Positions 52,419 to 61,632 are shown, numbered from the stretch's first letter. The stretch is DNA of 64,000 nt from an uncultured Mediterraneibacter sp. (GCA_944377745.1 CALWFV010000008.1:20487-84486), one strand, 5' to 3'. Numbers and translations: made by a program. Notes: a model not told the origin generated them from the sequence alone.

Positions 52419-53810
52419 TTATCGTTTCTTCATCTCATTCTTCTCATAATCCCGGAGCGCCTCCAGCGCTTTCGGCGCCAGCGGGATGAGCGCGATCATA
52501 TTGAACACAGTCATCAGACCCACTCCCACATCTCCCAGGTCCCAGACAAACTGGTACGCCGCGAGTCCGCCGATAAAGAGCATGATAAGCGCCAGCACCT
52601 TATACAGCGTCTGGGACAGCCAGTTGTCCCCGAAGAGATACGACACGTTCGACCTTGCATAAAAAAGGATCCCGAGAAACGTGGAAAAACTGAACAGCCA
52701 AAGGATCACCGCAATGAAGATCACGCCGAATTCACCCAGATGATACTGCATGGCAGTCTGGAGAAGATCCATTCCTTCCAGGCCTTCTGTCATGCTCTGA
52801 GGAGTCAGGAGCATGATCATCGCAGAACAGCTGCAGATCACCAGGGTATCAATAAATACGCCCAGCGCCTGAAGCAGTCCCTCCTTCGCCGGATGGCTGA
52901 TATCTGCAGCCGCAGCCGCACATGGCGCGGAACCCGAGCCCGCTTCATTGGAAAAAAGCCCTCTCTTTGCTCCGTTCATGATCACGGCGCCGATCCCGCC
53001 GCCCACGACCTGGCGAAGACCGAACGCCTCCGCAAAGATCCGCTCAAAGACCGCCGGGAGCTGTCCCGCATTCTTCACGATAATGAAAATCGTAATAAAG
53101 AAATAGCATGCCGCCATGATCGGCACCATGATATCCAGCACTTTTACCGTTGCATTCTTCCTCAGTACAATGACCGCCGCAATGATCACCAGAACTGCCG
53201 TTGAATAGATCGGAGGCACACGAAACGCATTTTCAAAAGATGACGAGATAGAATTTCCTATCACCTGGCTGATCCCGCACCAGCAGATCAGACCGGAAAG
53301 CGCAAACAGCACCGCCACCACTGAATGCTTCCGCAGACTGTTCTTCTTAATAAAAAGGTGATGGATATAATAAGCCGGGCCGCCCCGGTATCCCCCGTAC
53401 AGGGGATCCTTTTCTTTATAAATCTGTGCCAGCGTGGCCTCGATGAACGCAGTGGAGGATCCCACCAGCGCGATCACCCACATCCAGAACACTGACCCGG
53501 CCCCTCCGGCAGAGATGGCTGCAACTACGCCCACCAGATTCCCCATTCCCACACGGCAGGCGGTAGAGACGATCAGCGCCTGTACGCCGGAGATTCCTTC
53601 TCTCTCCGTTTTCCTGTTATTCTCAAGCGTCACCTTGAGCATCTCCGGGAACATCCGAAAGGGGAGGAACCTTGTCCTTATCGTAAAATAGATCCCCGCC
53701 GGAACCAGGATCAGCACAAGAAGTGAAAGTCCCAGGCTGCTCCCTCCGGGCAGGGGGATGTTGATGATATCACCCCACAGTATGTTATAGACAGCACGAA
53801 AAATCGCCAT
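52419..53810 (-). CDS. Alanine/glycine:cation symporter (AGCS family)
   Basis: A 463-residue sodium:alanine symporter-type protein with about ten membrane helices. Family signatures are GISGVQALIVSTACRVGMGNLVGVVAAI, GGYRGGPAYYI, NEAGSGSAPCAAA and the C-terminal YEKNEMKKR tail. It imports alanine or glycine with Na+ or H+. ATG 53810 follows GAGAGGATAAACAT. Single gene; the 170-bp leader was read for a glycine riboswitch and none was recognised. Confidence 0.92.
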   Translation of the reverse strand: MAIFRAVYNILWGDIINIPLPGGSSLGLSLLVLILVPAGIYFTIRTRFLPFRMFPEMLKVTLENNRKTEREGISGVQALIVSTACRVGMGNLVGVVAAISAGGAGSVFWMWVIALVGSSTAFIEATLAQIYKEKDPLYGGYRGGPAYYIHHLFIKKNSLRKHSVVAVLFALSGLICWCGISQVIGNSISSSFENAFRVPPIYSTAVLVIIAAVIVLRKNATVKVLDIMVPIMAACYFFITIFIIVKNAGQLPAVFERIFAEAFGLRQVVGGGIGAVIMNGAKRGLFSNEAGSGSAPCAAAAADISHPAKEGLLQALGVFIDTLVICSCSAMIMLLTPQSMTEGLEGMDLLQTAMQYHLGEFGVIFIAVILWLFSFSTFLGILFYARSNVSYLFGDNWLSQTLYKVLALIMLFIGGLAAYQFVWDLGDVGVGLMTVFNMIALIPLAPKALEALRDYEKNEMKKR

Positions 53811-53980
53811 ATGTTTATCCTCTCATTTTCTTTTCATTCATACCTTCTGACTCTGATACGGCCTGCTTTCCCGCCAGGATCCTGTTTTCTCCAGGATTCT
53901 GTCCAAAACCTGCCGCCTGTCCAGTATATAACAAAAGTTGGAGGATGTAAAACAGTTTATTGCTTTAAAGCAGTTATCCG

Positions 53981-54991
53981 TCACAGCATCAATGCTTCAA
54001 ACGTGCCTTTCTCTCTGTCATAGTAATATACTCTGTCCGACAGCATCTCCTCTTTGGGGAATACCCGGTTTATCTCTTTCAGACTTTTCAGCATATCACG
54101 GGGAGCCAGGGATCCGCGGCAGTGGGTCTTCGCCTCATGAATGCTCGTAAACACCACATAGTAGCTGTCACCGTACAACTCTGCGATTTTCTCCTTCACC
54201 CCGGTATAGAACATGGCGATGGCTCCGTTCGCCATTTTCGTCGTTGTCACCGTGGGCATCGCCATCCTGTCCAGCGTCCTGATCGGGCTGTTGAGCGACA
54301 TGAAAGCGCCTCTCTCAAAGGGCGGCCGGATGCATTCAAAAGGAGACATATACATACGGGGCTGCGCCATACTGTACGTATTGACCATTGCCTCATCCAT
54401 CACAGTATCCCGGTTCATGTTCCACTTTTCCAGCATCTCCTTCGGGATCTTCGCGCTGTCGATCCCCTTCTCGTCCTCCCTGATCAGAACATAGAGCACC
54501 AGCGCCATATCCTCGAATCTTCGGTAGACATACCTTCCCGCCTCCCAGGCGAAATTGTTGTAGCAGAGCGGACGGATGAACAGACGGTGCTTTACTTTTT
54601 CATAATCATCTATTTGATCCAGTATCCCGATCTCGTCCGAATTGCAGTATTCCAGATTCTCATACACCGCCTCTTTAACGATATCCCACCCAAACTTCTG
54701 ATAATCTTCGTACATCTTTTCCGCAGAAAAACGGCAGTATGTCCGGGCCTTTCCCGTCCCGTCCTTCTCAAGCACCGCAAAGTCCCCCTGGAGCCGGTCG
54801 GACTCCCGGTGATAATAGCGGGCGTTGATATCCCGGATGAAGCGGGCGTCCTCATCCCGGACCGCCGTAAATCCTTTGGGGTAGAATCGATAATGTATCT
54901 CCCCTTTCCCATTTCCGAAGTTTTTCTCATTCCTGCGGAAAAACGCGTCAAACTGTGAACAGAACTCCCTGTAACCAAGATCATTTCCCAT
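53981..54991 (-). CDS. DUF5688-like protein
   Basis: A 337-residue soluble protein resembling the Lachnospiraceae family DUF5688, of unknown function. No membrane segments or signal peptide. Notable parts are FYPKGFTAVRDEDARFIRDI, KHRLFIRPLCYNNF, an acidic EDEKGIDSAKIPKEMLEKWN and the C-terminal TSIHEAKTHCRGSL followed by EMLSDRVYYYD. ATG 54991 was chosen for AGGAAAGGACGAGACT; the 24 in-frame residues before it contain Cys-rich sequence not seen elsewhere. It lies 170 bp upstream of the alanine symporter gene on the same strand but with no visible link. Confidence 0.6.
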   Translation of the reverse strand: MGNDLGYREFCSQFDAFFRRNEKNFGNGKGEIHYRFYPKGFTAVRDEDARFIRDINARYYHRESDRLQGDFAVLEKDGTGKARTYCRFSAEKMYEDYQKFGWDIVKEAVYENLEYCNSDEIGILDQIDDYEKVKHRLFIRPLCYNNFAWEAGRYVYRRFEDMALVLYVLIREDEKGIDSAKIPKEMLEKWNMNRDTVMDEAMVNTYSMAQPRMYMSPFECIRPPFERGAFMSLNSPIRTLDRMAMPTVTTTKMANGAIAMFYTGVKEKIAELYGDSYYVVFTSIHEAKTHCRGSLAPRDMLKSLKEINRVFPKEEMLSDRVYYYDREKGTFEALML

Positions 54992-55296
54992 AGTCTCGTC
55001 CTTTCCTGCCGGACGACGGCAAAAGAGAAACTTCTTGAAATAACAGAAAACAGCGCCCGGCATCCAATATTCATTTTTTCATGTTGTCGTATCAATCCGG
55101 AAGCTTTCCCGAAACGGGACCGATTCAAGATATAGATATAAAAGAAGCATATCCTTTAAAGAAATAAAACAGATATGCAGGACAGGGATAAAATATCCCG
55201 TCTGAAAAACGGTTCCTCTCTGTGCAGTACCATTTTCTGTGACCTTTACTTTATCCTTTTTCAAACGGTTCGTCAACAAAATCCGAATAGAAAAAC
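54992..55296. other. Gene-free stretch upstream of the DUF5688-like gene
   Basis: About 300 bp without a credible gene. It holds the palindrome GGGATA-AAA-TATCCC (55186-55200) and two direct copies of AACGGTTC at 55208-55215 and 55264-55271. No clear promoter for the DUF5688-like gene could be picked. A 74-residue minus-strand frame here lacks a ribosome site and family features. Confidence 0.5.
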
Positions 55297-55326
55297 TGCA
55301 CAAAATTCATTGGGGAATTTTGTGCA
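55297..55326 (-). terminator. Terminator after the YkvI-like gene
   Basis: TGCACAAAATTC pairs perfectly with GAATTTTGTGCA (12-bp stem, 6-base loop), followed on the minus strand by GTTTTTCTATT. It lies 53 bp past the stop codon. Confidence 0.85.
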
Positions 55327-55378
55327 ATAATCCTTCTATCACTTCAGGCAAAAGTTTTTTCTATGTTCACTCACAATT

Positions 55379-56560
55379 CTATTCCGTCTTCGTATCAAAC
55401 CTTGTGATGATCATATGTATGACATACGGGATGAGGATCACCGGGATCGCCAGATAAGCGATAGCGCTGTAAGCCTTCTGGATCAGCGTCAGAAGTCCGA
55501 ACTGAGCAATGCCGAAATCAACGATGCAGCATACAAGCGCCGCAACAATTTCCTTCTTTGAGATATTAATTCCTTTTCTATTCTCACTGTTTTCTTTCTT
55601 ATCAGTTCCTTTGGCCACTTCCTCATCTGCTCTTCTTTCACCGCAGACACGCTTTACCATGGCAGCCACCATATTGACCGCTGTGGAGACCGCGCCCAGA
55701 ATGATCAGAACAGAGATCAGGGGAGTCATAAAGGAGGCTCCCACACCGTTCTGTACCATGAACAACGTCGGCACACTCTGCTCTGCCGCACCCGGATCTG
55801 TATAGACAGTCATCAGTCCAAGGATTACCATGACCATCATCAGCGAATTGACCACAAATCCCACGCCCATGCTCTTCACCGCATCCTTCGGCTTCTCAAA
55901 AGACCTTGCATGCTGAACAAACACCGCGATATTGGACAGTTGGAATGTTCCGTAAAGGAATGCAGAGTACAGAGCGTCTCCCACAGGAAGTTCCGCCGCA
56001 GTCATACTGGATACAGCTTCCCTGATCCCGGAAAACCCGGAAATAATATTCGGGATATAAACGATCAGCAGACCGGCAATGATACAGACGGAAAGCACAG
56101 ACGCCACCCGACGGACCAGATCAGTACCGAAGATCGCCACGATAAAGATGAACACACCGATCAGAAATGTACACAGCAGGTACGGCAGTCCTGTCAGCTC
56201 ACTTAAGGTCGCTCCGCCCGTGGCAAACGCTACCGCCGGCGCCACACACATCACACAGATGTAAAGCACCTCAAAAAGATTTGAAAAGACCGGTGCAAAT
56301 TTTCCATAAAATGCATTGTTGTAGGAACGATAATCATACACCCCGTGCTTTCTTGCAAACCGCAGACTATATGCAAAAAAGATGGCGTTGTAGAGCATCG
56401 CCAGGACCGGCATGAAAAGACACCATACCCCGTATCTCACAAAATAACTGTAGATCTGCGCTCCGGAGGCAAACCCGCCTCCGAAATGGGTGGTAAACCA
56501 TACGAAGGATACTCCAAGTATGATCGCTCCTGTCTTTCCTGCTCCTTTAATATTCTTCAT
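55379..56560 (-). CDS. YkvI-like membrane transporter
   Basis: A 393-residue membrane protein of the YkvI type within the APC superfamily, with about ten helices. Features are the N-terminal GVSFVWFTTHFGGGFASGAQ, where a Gly-rich unwound helix probably binds substrate, YDYRSYNNAFYGKF, and a charged loop (GERRADEEVAKGTDKKENSE) before the last helices. Substrate unknown. ATG 56560 follows GGAAGAGACA and overlaps the upstream dehydrogenase gene by 14 bp, so the two are translationally coupled. An amino acid or amine fits the superfamily, but no evidence is at hand. Confidence 0.82.
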   Translation of the reverse strand: MKNIKGAGKTGAIILGVSFVWFTTHFGGGFASGAQIYSYFVRYGVWCLFMPVLAMLYNAIFFAYSLRFARKHGVYDYRSYNNAFYGKFAPVFSNLFEVLYICVMCVAPAVAFATGGATLSELTGLPYLLCTFLIGVFIFIVAIFGTDLVRRVASVLSVCIIAGLLIVYIPNIISGFSGIREAVSSMTAAELPVGDALYSAFLYGTFQLSNIAVFVQHARSFEKPKDAVKSMGVGFVVNSLMMVMVILGLMTVYTDPGAAEQSVPTLFMVQNGVGASFMTPLISVLIILGAVSTAVNMVAAMVKRVCGERRADEEVAKGTDKKENSENRKGINISKKEIVAALVCCIVDFGIAQFGLLTLIQKAYSAIAYLAIPVILIPYVIHMIITRFDTKTE

Positions 56561-57656
56561 TGTCTCTTCCCACTCTTTCTTTCAGTCTGTTCATTGCCTC
56601 TTCCAGCATTTTCTTTGTCACTTTATAAGGATAATGAGCCACATCCGACATATCCGGAATACGCTCCATACACTCTTCCCACTGTTTCTCCGTGATCTCA
56701 ATCTGTTCCAGAGATACCGGCAGGTTTACCGCCTTATTTAACTGATAGATCTTCTCGAACTCGTCATACTGCCCATCTACCAGAAGAGCCAGCAGGATTC
56801 CAAACCCTACCACTTCACCGTGAAGATGGCGCTCTTCTATCACCGGATAGGAAGTCATGGCGTAGAAGACTGCGTGGGCCAGACCGCTGTTGTAATCCGG
56901 GGTATAATCCTTTGTCAGGAAGATGGAAGCGATTCCCGTTGTCACAACGATCGCCAGGACGACCTGTTCCACATCGTAAGTGCAGAGTCCTTTTTTGTGA
57001 TCTTCCAGCGCTTTCGGACCGTACTCGATCAGCGGATCACAGCACATCCGGCTGACCGCAACCCCCAGCGCCGTAAAATGCTCCAACCTCTCATCCCTCG
57101 ACGAGATCGTCGCCTCATAATATTTCGCATAGGTATCGCCGATCCCCGCCCACATATACTGGCTCGGCGCCTTGGCGATGATCTCCGTGTCTATGAAGGA
57201 ATGCATCACCGGCCGCACAAAAAAATGGGGCTTCAGGAATGTGACGTCCTCATTGTACATAATAGAGACTGAAGTACATGCAGAACAGTTGGACGCGATA
57301 GTCGGGAATGCGAAGACTGGCTTGTCATCGGTGATACACAGACACTTTACTGTGTCCAGCGCTTTTCCTCCTCCCACGCCGAAGACCATGTCCGCCTCCT
57401 GATACAGAGGCATCTGACGCAGTTTTTCCACCGCCGCGTAGGTACAGTTTTCCCCGTAGATCTCTTTTCCGATAATCTCAAGATTCGTCTGCTTTACATA
57501 GGATTCAATCTTGTCATAAGCGGCCTCCAGCGCTTTTTTCCCGCCGATCACAAAAACTTTCTTTCCATAGGACTCGCACACCGGTCCGATCTTGTCGTAG
57601 ATCTTATCGCCGATGGAATAGTTTGGAAGATGTACTTCATAATTTTCAAGTTTCAT
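56547..57656 (-). CDS. Iron-containing (glycerol dehydrogenase-like) oxidoreductase
   Basis: A 369-residue GldA-like enzyme of the iron-containing alcohol dehydrogenase family. The NAD-binding motif is VFGVGGGKALDT, followed by AFPTIASNCSACTS. Metal ligands are Asp in GIGDTYAKYYEA and His in LAHAVFYAM and HLHGEVVGFG. It probably oxidises or reduces a polyol or amino-alcohol with NAD(H). ATG 57656 follows AAAGGAGAC; the frame is open to 57689 but without a second ribosome site. It overlaps a YkvI-like transporter gene, so the two probably act on one compound. Confidence 0.88.
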   Translation of the reverse strand: MKLENYEVHLPNYSIGDKIYDKIGPVCESYGKKVFVIGGKKALEAAYDKIESYVKQTNLEIIGKEIYGENCTYAAVEKLRQMPLYQEADMVFGVGGGKALDTVKCLCITDDKPVFAFPTIASNCSACTSVSIMYNEDVTFLKPHFFVRPVMHSFIDTEIIAKAPSQYMWAGIGDTYAKYYEATISSRDERLEHFTALGVAVSRMCCDPLIEYGPKALEDHKKGLCTYDVEQVVLAIVVTTGIASIFLTKDYTPDYNSGLAHAVFYAMTSYPVIEERHLHGEVVGFGILLALLVDGQYDEFEKIYQLNKAVNLPVSLEQIEITEKQWEECMERIPDMSDVAHYPYKVTKKMLEEAMNRLKERVGRDNEEY

Positions 57657-57762
57657 AAAAATGTCTCCTTTCCGCCGCAGTGCAATCATTCTGTCCGGAG
57701 TTTTTTATTCTATAGAAAGCCAAAGAAACCACAAAGTACGCTCCCATAAAATAAAAAACCCC

Positions 57763-57797
57763 CGCCCCTCACAATAAATATTGCAGGGACAAGGGCG
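57763..57797 (-). terminator. Terminator after the DUF4854-like lipoprotein gene
   Basis: CGCCC pairs with GGGCG around CAATA/TATTG, followed on the minus strand by GGTTTTTTATTTT. It lies 43 bp after the lipoprotein stop. Confidence 0.8.
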
Positions 57798-57839
57798 CTT
57801 ATTCAATTAAAAATTCCTATCGTATCACCCGGCTTAAAT

Positions 57840-58367
57840 TCAGCCTGCAAATTCTTTTGATGTAATCTCTGCTCCTGTGTTATCCAGATACCGTACGACC
57901 ACAACCGGATTTTCAACTTCAACTGCCGCTTTCAGAGAAGAAGCGATAGCCTCAAATGTAGACGCCTGACTTTCCAGCGTGGACTCCACCGTCGCTGCAT
58001 CCATAGCTGCGGCCAGATCCGGATTTTCAACTGTGAAGCTGTAGATCAGCTTATTATCCTCTGCCGTAACATCTGCAGTTATTCCTGATCCTTCCAGAGA
58101 CTCTATCTGTGTATTTAACTGCTCCTGCGTGATATCGTCTTCAAGGAATTCCTGAAGTGTAGCATACTTGCCGGTAACTGCCGCGTCCGACGAATCATCC
58201 GTGGTCTCTTCCGACGCCGGTTCTGCCGTCTGCTCTGTCTGTGCGCTGTCTGAAGAAGTATCAGCTGAAGCCACTTCATCATTTCCTGAGCCGCCGCAGG
58301 CTGTGATCACAAATGCCGTAATCACTGCACACATAAGTATAAAAATTTTTCGAGTTCGATTTTTCAT
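57840..58367 (-). CDS. DUF4854-like lipoprotein
   Basis: A 175-residue lipoprotein. The signal peptide ends in VITACGG (Cys24 lipidated), followed by a long acidic linker (residues 28-62, rich in Ser, Glu, Asp and Thr). The C-terminal domain (TLQEFLEDDITQEQLNTQIE, NKLIYSFTVENPD) resembles DUF4854, found in surface lipoproteins of Firmicutes. Function unknown; an envelope sensor or binding role is possible. ATG 58367 follows AGGGAGG. Single gene with its own terminator. Confidence 0.75.
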   Translation of the reverse strand: MKNRTRKIFILMCAVITAFVITACGGSGNDEVASADTSSDSAQTEQTAEPASEETTDDSSDAAVTGKYATLQEFLEDDITQEQLNTQIESLEGSGITADVTAEDNKLIYSFTVENPDLAAAMDAATVESTLESQASTFEAIASSLKAAVEVENPVVVVRYLDNTGAEITSKEFAG

Positions 58368-58441
58368 AATCCTTTTCCTCCCTGATTCTCTTTAAACTAC
58401 ACTATATATATCATAACTACTCTCTTCCGTCAAGCAAAATA

Positions 58442-59404
58442 TCAGCATAGCCCCCTTTCCCCGGCAAACCTTTCTATCAGCCTCTTTTCCTCAAGGTCTG
58501 CATTTCTCAGACTCTCCTTCCTGATCTGACAGTCATCATATGTTTTATAATAATATGTCCCACTCTGTGTGTTCACACAGCAGGAGTAAGTTGTTATATC
58601 ATACGTTCCTTCTTCTGTGATGACCGCGCCGCGAATCATTGCCACAGCATCCAGAATATGAAAGAACTGAGAGACATTTGACAGTTCATCCTCCGGGGCA
58701 GCGGAATTCCACTTTAAAAAGGCCGCCCTCACAAAACGTGACGCAGAGGATGCATCCCCCGGCAGGCCGATTGCTCCCATTCCCTGCGAGTAAGGTTTCA
58801 ACTGCAGTTGATCCGAAAACCGGTTTTCCAAACCTGAGGCGCTCAGGTTCAGATAATTGTTTATGTTCATCTCATGGTACTCAAAAGACGGATTATTGGT
58901 CAATACCCCGAAAGAATCATCATAGACTTTAAGCCCCTCCCGCACCGGTTCCAGGACAAGGCATTTCGCCTTGTCTGTCAGCATCCAGTGAAGTGGAGCC
59001 GGGGGCATATTCTCTGAAAATTTCAGATCAATAACTTTCATACTGTCCAGATACTCCTGTGCTTCCACAACAGACGCGCACCTTCCCAGAATCCACGGGA
59101 TGATCTCAAAGGATGCAAGTTCTGTTCCCCGTCCGTTGGCTTTCTGGTAGAATGCGTTCCCCGGGAAATTCAATCCTGCCATGCAGAGCCCCTTCTCATT
59201 GACGGCCTCCGCGTAGAGGGGAAAGCTTCCGTTCTTTGACGCCATGCCAATCATGGCGTAATGCCGCTTCATCCTTCCTGTCCGTCGAAATTCGAGCGGA
59301 AAATTTCGAGGGGTGATTGTGACAGTCTCCTTAAAGGATCGATCCAGATCCAGGTTACGTCCGAAGTAAAAGCTGCCGTTTTCATAAGTAATACATGTAC
59401 ACAT
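58442..59404 (-). CDS. Bile salt hydrolase / choloylglycine hydrolase
   Basis: A 320-residue Ntn hydrolase very similar along its length to clostridial bile salt hydrolase. The catalytic Cys2 is in MCTCI, Arg16 and Asp19 in FGRNLDL, Asn in AGLNFPGN and LTNNPSF, and Arg in SSASRFVRAAF. It cleaves glycine or taurine from conjugated bile acids in the gut. ATG 59404 was chosen because Cys must be residue 2; the 11-residue in-frame extension would block activation. The ribosome site is weak (GAGAGAT). No signal peptide, as usual. The selectivity-loop segment YSQGMGAIGLPGD reads S-Q-G where lactobacilli have S-R-x or G-V-G. A penicillin V acylase is the alternative. Confidence 0.92.
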   Translation of the reverse strand: MCTCITYENGSFYFGRNLDLDRSFKETVTITPRNFPLEFRRTGRMKRHYAMIGMASKNGSFPLYAEAVNEKGLCMAGLNFPGNAFYQKANGRGTELASFEIIPWILGRCASVVEAQEYLDSMKVIDLKFSENMPPAPLHWMLTDKAKCLVLEPVREGLKVYDDSFGVLTNNPSFEYHEMNINNYLNLSASGLENRFSDQLQLKPYSQGMGAIGLPGDASSASRFVRAAFLKWNSAAPEDELSNVSQFFHILDAVAMIRGAVITEEGTYDITTYSCCVNTQSGTYYYKTYDDCQIRKESLRNADLEEKRLIERFAGERGLC

Positions 59405-59474
59405 CCCAATCTCTCTCTTTCTTATCTTCTGATGCATACTGTACTCAAATATTATTTTTTCTATGCAGAATTTA

Positions 59475-60599
59475 CTATTTCACTTCGATCAGTTCATACT
59501 CCCTGCTGCCAAGTCCGATCTCTTCCGCATGTGTAAGACAGGTTTCCCACTCGCTCTCCGGAGTTGTATTCACAAAATGATCATGATGGTCGCAGAATCC
59601 CTCTCTGTGCATCTGTTCATCCAGAAGGCTTCCCCGCATGGGCTGCTGTGCATTGCATGCATCCACACACGCCTGATCCAGCGCCACCGGATCAAAGCTC
59701 GCGAACATGCCCACATCCGGCAGGATCGGCATGTCATTCTCCGGATGGCAGTCACAGTAAGGCGACACATCGATGACAAGGTTGATGTGGAACGCCGGAC
59801 GTCCTGATACCACAGCCTTTGTATACTCTGCCATCTTGATATTCAGCTCCCGGACCGCAGAGGAATTTTCATTGTAGATCGCATCAAAGTTGCAAGCACC
59901 GAGACATCTGCCGCAACCCACACATTTCCTGTGATCAATCACCGCCTTTTTCTCCGGGAAGGAAATGGCACCGTGGGCGCAGTTTTTCGAACAGACACGG
60001 CATCCCACGCAGACAGACTGATCCACGGCAGGCTTTCCACTGTTGTGCTGCTCCATCTTTCCCGCACGGCTTCCACAACCCATACCAATATTTTTGAAGC
60101 ATCCTCCAAACCCGGTCATCTCATGTCCCTTGAAATGGGAAAGACTGATGAATACATCTGCGTCCATGATGGCGCGTCCGATCTTCGCCTCCTTCACCAG
60201 AGTCCCGCCCTCTACCGGAACGCTGATGTCGTCCGTCCCCTTCAGACCATCTCCGATAATGATATGGCATCCGGTGGAGAGCAGGTTAAAGCCGTTCTCA
60301 TAGGCAGCGCTCAGGTGCTCCAGCGCGTCTTTTCTCCTGCCCACATACAGCGTGTTGCAGTCCGTCAGGAAGGGGCGTCCCCCCAGCTCTTTCACCACAT
60401 CCGCCACCGCCTTCGCATAGTTCGGGCGAAGAAAGGACAGGTTTCCCGGCTCCCCGAAATGGATCTTGATCGCCGTCATCTTTTTCTCGAAATCAATGTC
60501 TCCGATCCCTGCCCTCCTGATCAGTTTCTTCAGCTTTTCCGGCAAGTTCGTTCCCGGAAGCGCACGCATGTCTGAAAAATAAACCTTCGATTTTGCCAT
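59475..60599 (-). CDS. DUF362 ferredoxin-type protein
   Basis: A 375-residue protein of the DUF362 family with two 4Fe-4S motifs in the middle (CVGCRVCSKNCAHGA and CVGCGRCLGACNFDA). The N-terminal part has FGEPGNLSFLRPNY, and a hydrophobic SLSHFKGHEMTGFGGCFKNIGMG segment is typical of the family. It is widely annotated as an Fe-S binding protein of unknown function. ATG 60599 follows AAAGGAGAG. Single gene. Confidence 0.85.
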   Translation of the reverse strand: MAKSKVYFSDMRALPGTNLPEKLKKLIRRAGIGDIDFEKKMTAIKIHFGEPGNLSFLRPNYAKAVADVVKELGGRPFLTDCNTLYVGRRKDALEHLSAAYENGFNLLSTGCHIIIGDGLKGTDDISVPVEGGTLVKEAKIGRAIMDADVFISLSHFKGHEMTGFGGCFKNIGMGCGSRAGKMEQHNSGKPAVDQSVCVGCRVCSKNCAHGAISFPEKKAVIDHRKCVGCGRCLGACNFDAIYNENSSAVRELNIKMAEYTKAVVSGRPAFHINLVIDVSPYCDCHPENDMPILPDVGMFASFDPVALDQACVDACNAQQPMRGSLLDEQMHREGFCDHHDHFVNTTPESEWETCLTHAEEIGLGSREYELIEVK

Positions 60600-60839
60600 T
60601 TTGTACTCTCCTTTTCTATTCTTCCTCACCAACCCGGAAAGCATGAACTTCCCCGGTGATTCTTAATTACTATATCACAGGTGGCTGATCATTTGGTCAA
60701 AAAGATCCTTTTATTACGAATCCTTCTTCTGAAACGATGGAATTAAATTGTATCATAAAAGCGTTGTATTATTTGATGACAAACCATGAAAACTCCCAAG
60801 GAGATACATTACAGTTATAAATAGCGATTAGGAGTATAA

Positions 60840-60977
60840 ATGTCAGAGAAGCAGCTATTGTGTCCTGTCCGCAAAAATATTTCATCCGAAATGCAGGCAG
60901 CAGATCAGCTCCCTATACGGGGTCTGTTTATTCCGCAGGATTCTTGTCCCGGGATTATATCATTACAAAATTCATAG
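60840..60977 (+). pseudogene. Possible degraded cysteine-rich KTR-like gene
   Basis: A 45-codon frame with a good ribosome site (TTAGGAGTATAA) starts MSEKQLLCPV. In another frame shortly after, the bases encode FHPKCRQQ. Cysteine-rich KTR-type proteins have a CPVC motif and a later FCPKCRQE motif, so this may be a decayed copy with an internal deletion and frameshift. Such genes are often found on conjugative elements. The call is tentative. Confidence 0.25.
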
Positions 60978-60982
60978 GAAGA

Positions 60983-61194
60983 TTACCCACTGTATCCCTC
61001 AAAATAGAACAACTCTTCAAATTTCTTATTGAGCGCGATACACAGGATCAGCGCCAGCTTTGCCGTTGGATTGAACTGTCCTGTTTCAATGGAACTGATC
61101 GTATTTCGCGATACCCCGACCAGTTCTGCCAGCTGTGCCTGAGACATCCCCTTTTCTGCTCTCGCTTCTTTTTCAGGATATCCTCTCTGTTCAT
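60983..61194 (-). pseudogene. Small XRE regulator broken by a one-base frameshift
   Basis: Two frames encode the halves of one small helix-turn-helix regulator. MNREDILKK begins at ATG 61194. After the run of five A in CTGAAAAAGAAG, the next frame gives RAEKGMSQAQLAELVGVS, RNTISSIETGQFNPTAK and LALILCIALNKKFEELFYFE. Adding one A would join them into an intact protein of about 70 residues. The second half could also start at an internal ATG (61147), but the GGGG there is too close to act as a ribosome site. A palindromic operator candidate lies just upstream. A sequencing or assembly error is a real alternative to a true mutation. Confidence 0.65.
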
Positions 61195-61211
61195 ATTAGC
61201 ACGCCCTTTCT

Positions 61212-61231
61212 TTGCCAAGTTTACTTGTCAA
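61212..61231. promoter_or_regulatory. Palindromic operator candidate of the XRE gene
   Basis: TTG-C-CAAGT-TT-ACTTG-T-CAA is an inverted repeat spanning 20 bp, 18 bp before the ATG at 61194. Small XRE regulators commonly bind such sites in front of their own genes. Confidence 0.5.
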
Positions 61232-61540
61232 TATGTTTTATGAACTTCTTTTCGAGTTCACAAAGTGTGCCGGATTGGGATTTTACGATTCATCTGTTAA
61301 GATTTATACTGGAAAAGAGTCTCTCATATAATTCTCCTGGCATGTGACATAAATAATCAGAACTGTTTTATCACACTTCCTTATCCTTTTAGCAGCAGAA
61401 ATCCCATCTTCTGCCCCCTCTCCTCTGTGTTTCATTTTTCCTTTGTTTGATAAATTAATCACTTTGTCTGTGGATTTTATTAAGCCAAACTGGCAGTCCG
61501 CTTTGGGTTTATGCCACCTATTCAGCACGTAATAGAAAAA
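61232..61540. other. Gene-free stretch
   Basis: About 300 bp in which no gene is supported. A 74-codon minus-strand frame (61304-61528) opens with GTG, lacks a ribosome site and resembles nothing known. No repeat or strong promoter was found. Confidence 0.5.
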
Positions 61541-61562
61541 CCCCGGAGCTACGGCCTCCGGG
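61541..61562 (-). terminator. Terminator for the right-edge operon
   Basis: CCCGGAG pairs with CTCCGGG, followed on the minus strand by GTTTTTCTATT. It lies 74 bp past the last gene of the minus-strand operon that enters from the right edge. Confidence 0.8.
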
Positions 61563-61600
61563 ACTTTTCATCAACTCGCCATGAGCAAGATTTTCTTTTT

Positions 61601-61632
61601 GCCTGATGGCATTACAGCATATGCCATCAGGC
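61601..61632. repeat. Perfect 12-bp hairpin after the last operon gene
   Basis: GCCTGATGGCAT pairs with ATGCCATCAGGC around 8 bases, immediately beyond the stop at 61636. There is no T run on the minus strand, so it may protect the mRNA end ahead of the terminator at 61541. Confidence 0.55.

Noticed and set aside
53811-53980. Possible glycine riboswitch before the alanine symporter
   Set aside because: The leader has a small hairpin (ATCCTG...CAGGAT), but the conserved glycine-aptamer core sequences are not there.
61160-61175. Programmed -1 frameshift signal in the XRE gene
   Set aside because: In the reading frame the bases are CTG AAA AAG, which gives G-AAA-AAG rather than a true X-XXY-YYZ slippery heptamer; no downstream stem-loop was seen. 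A simple one-base indel is more likely.
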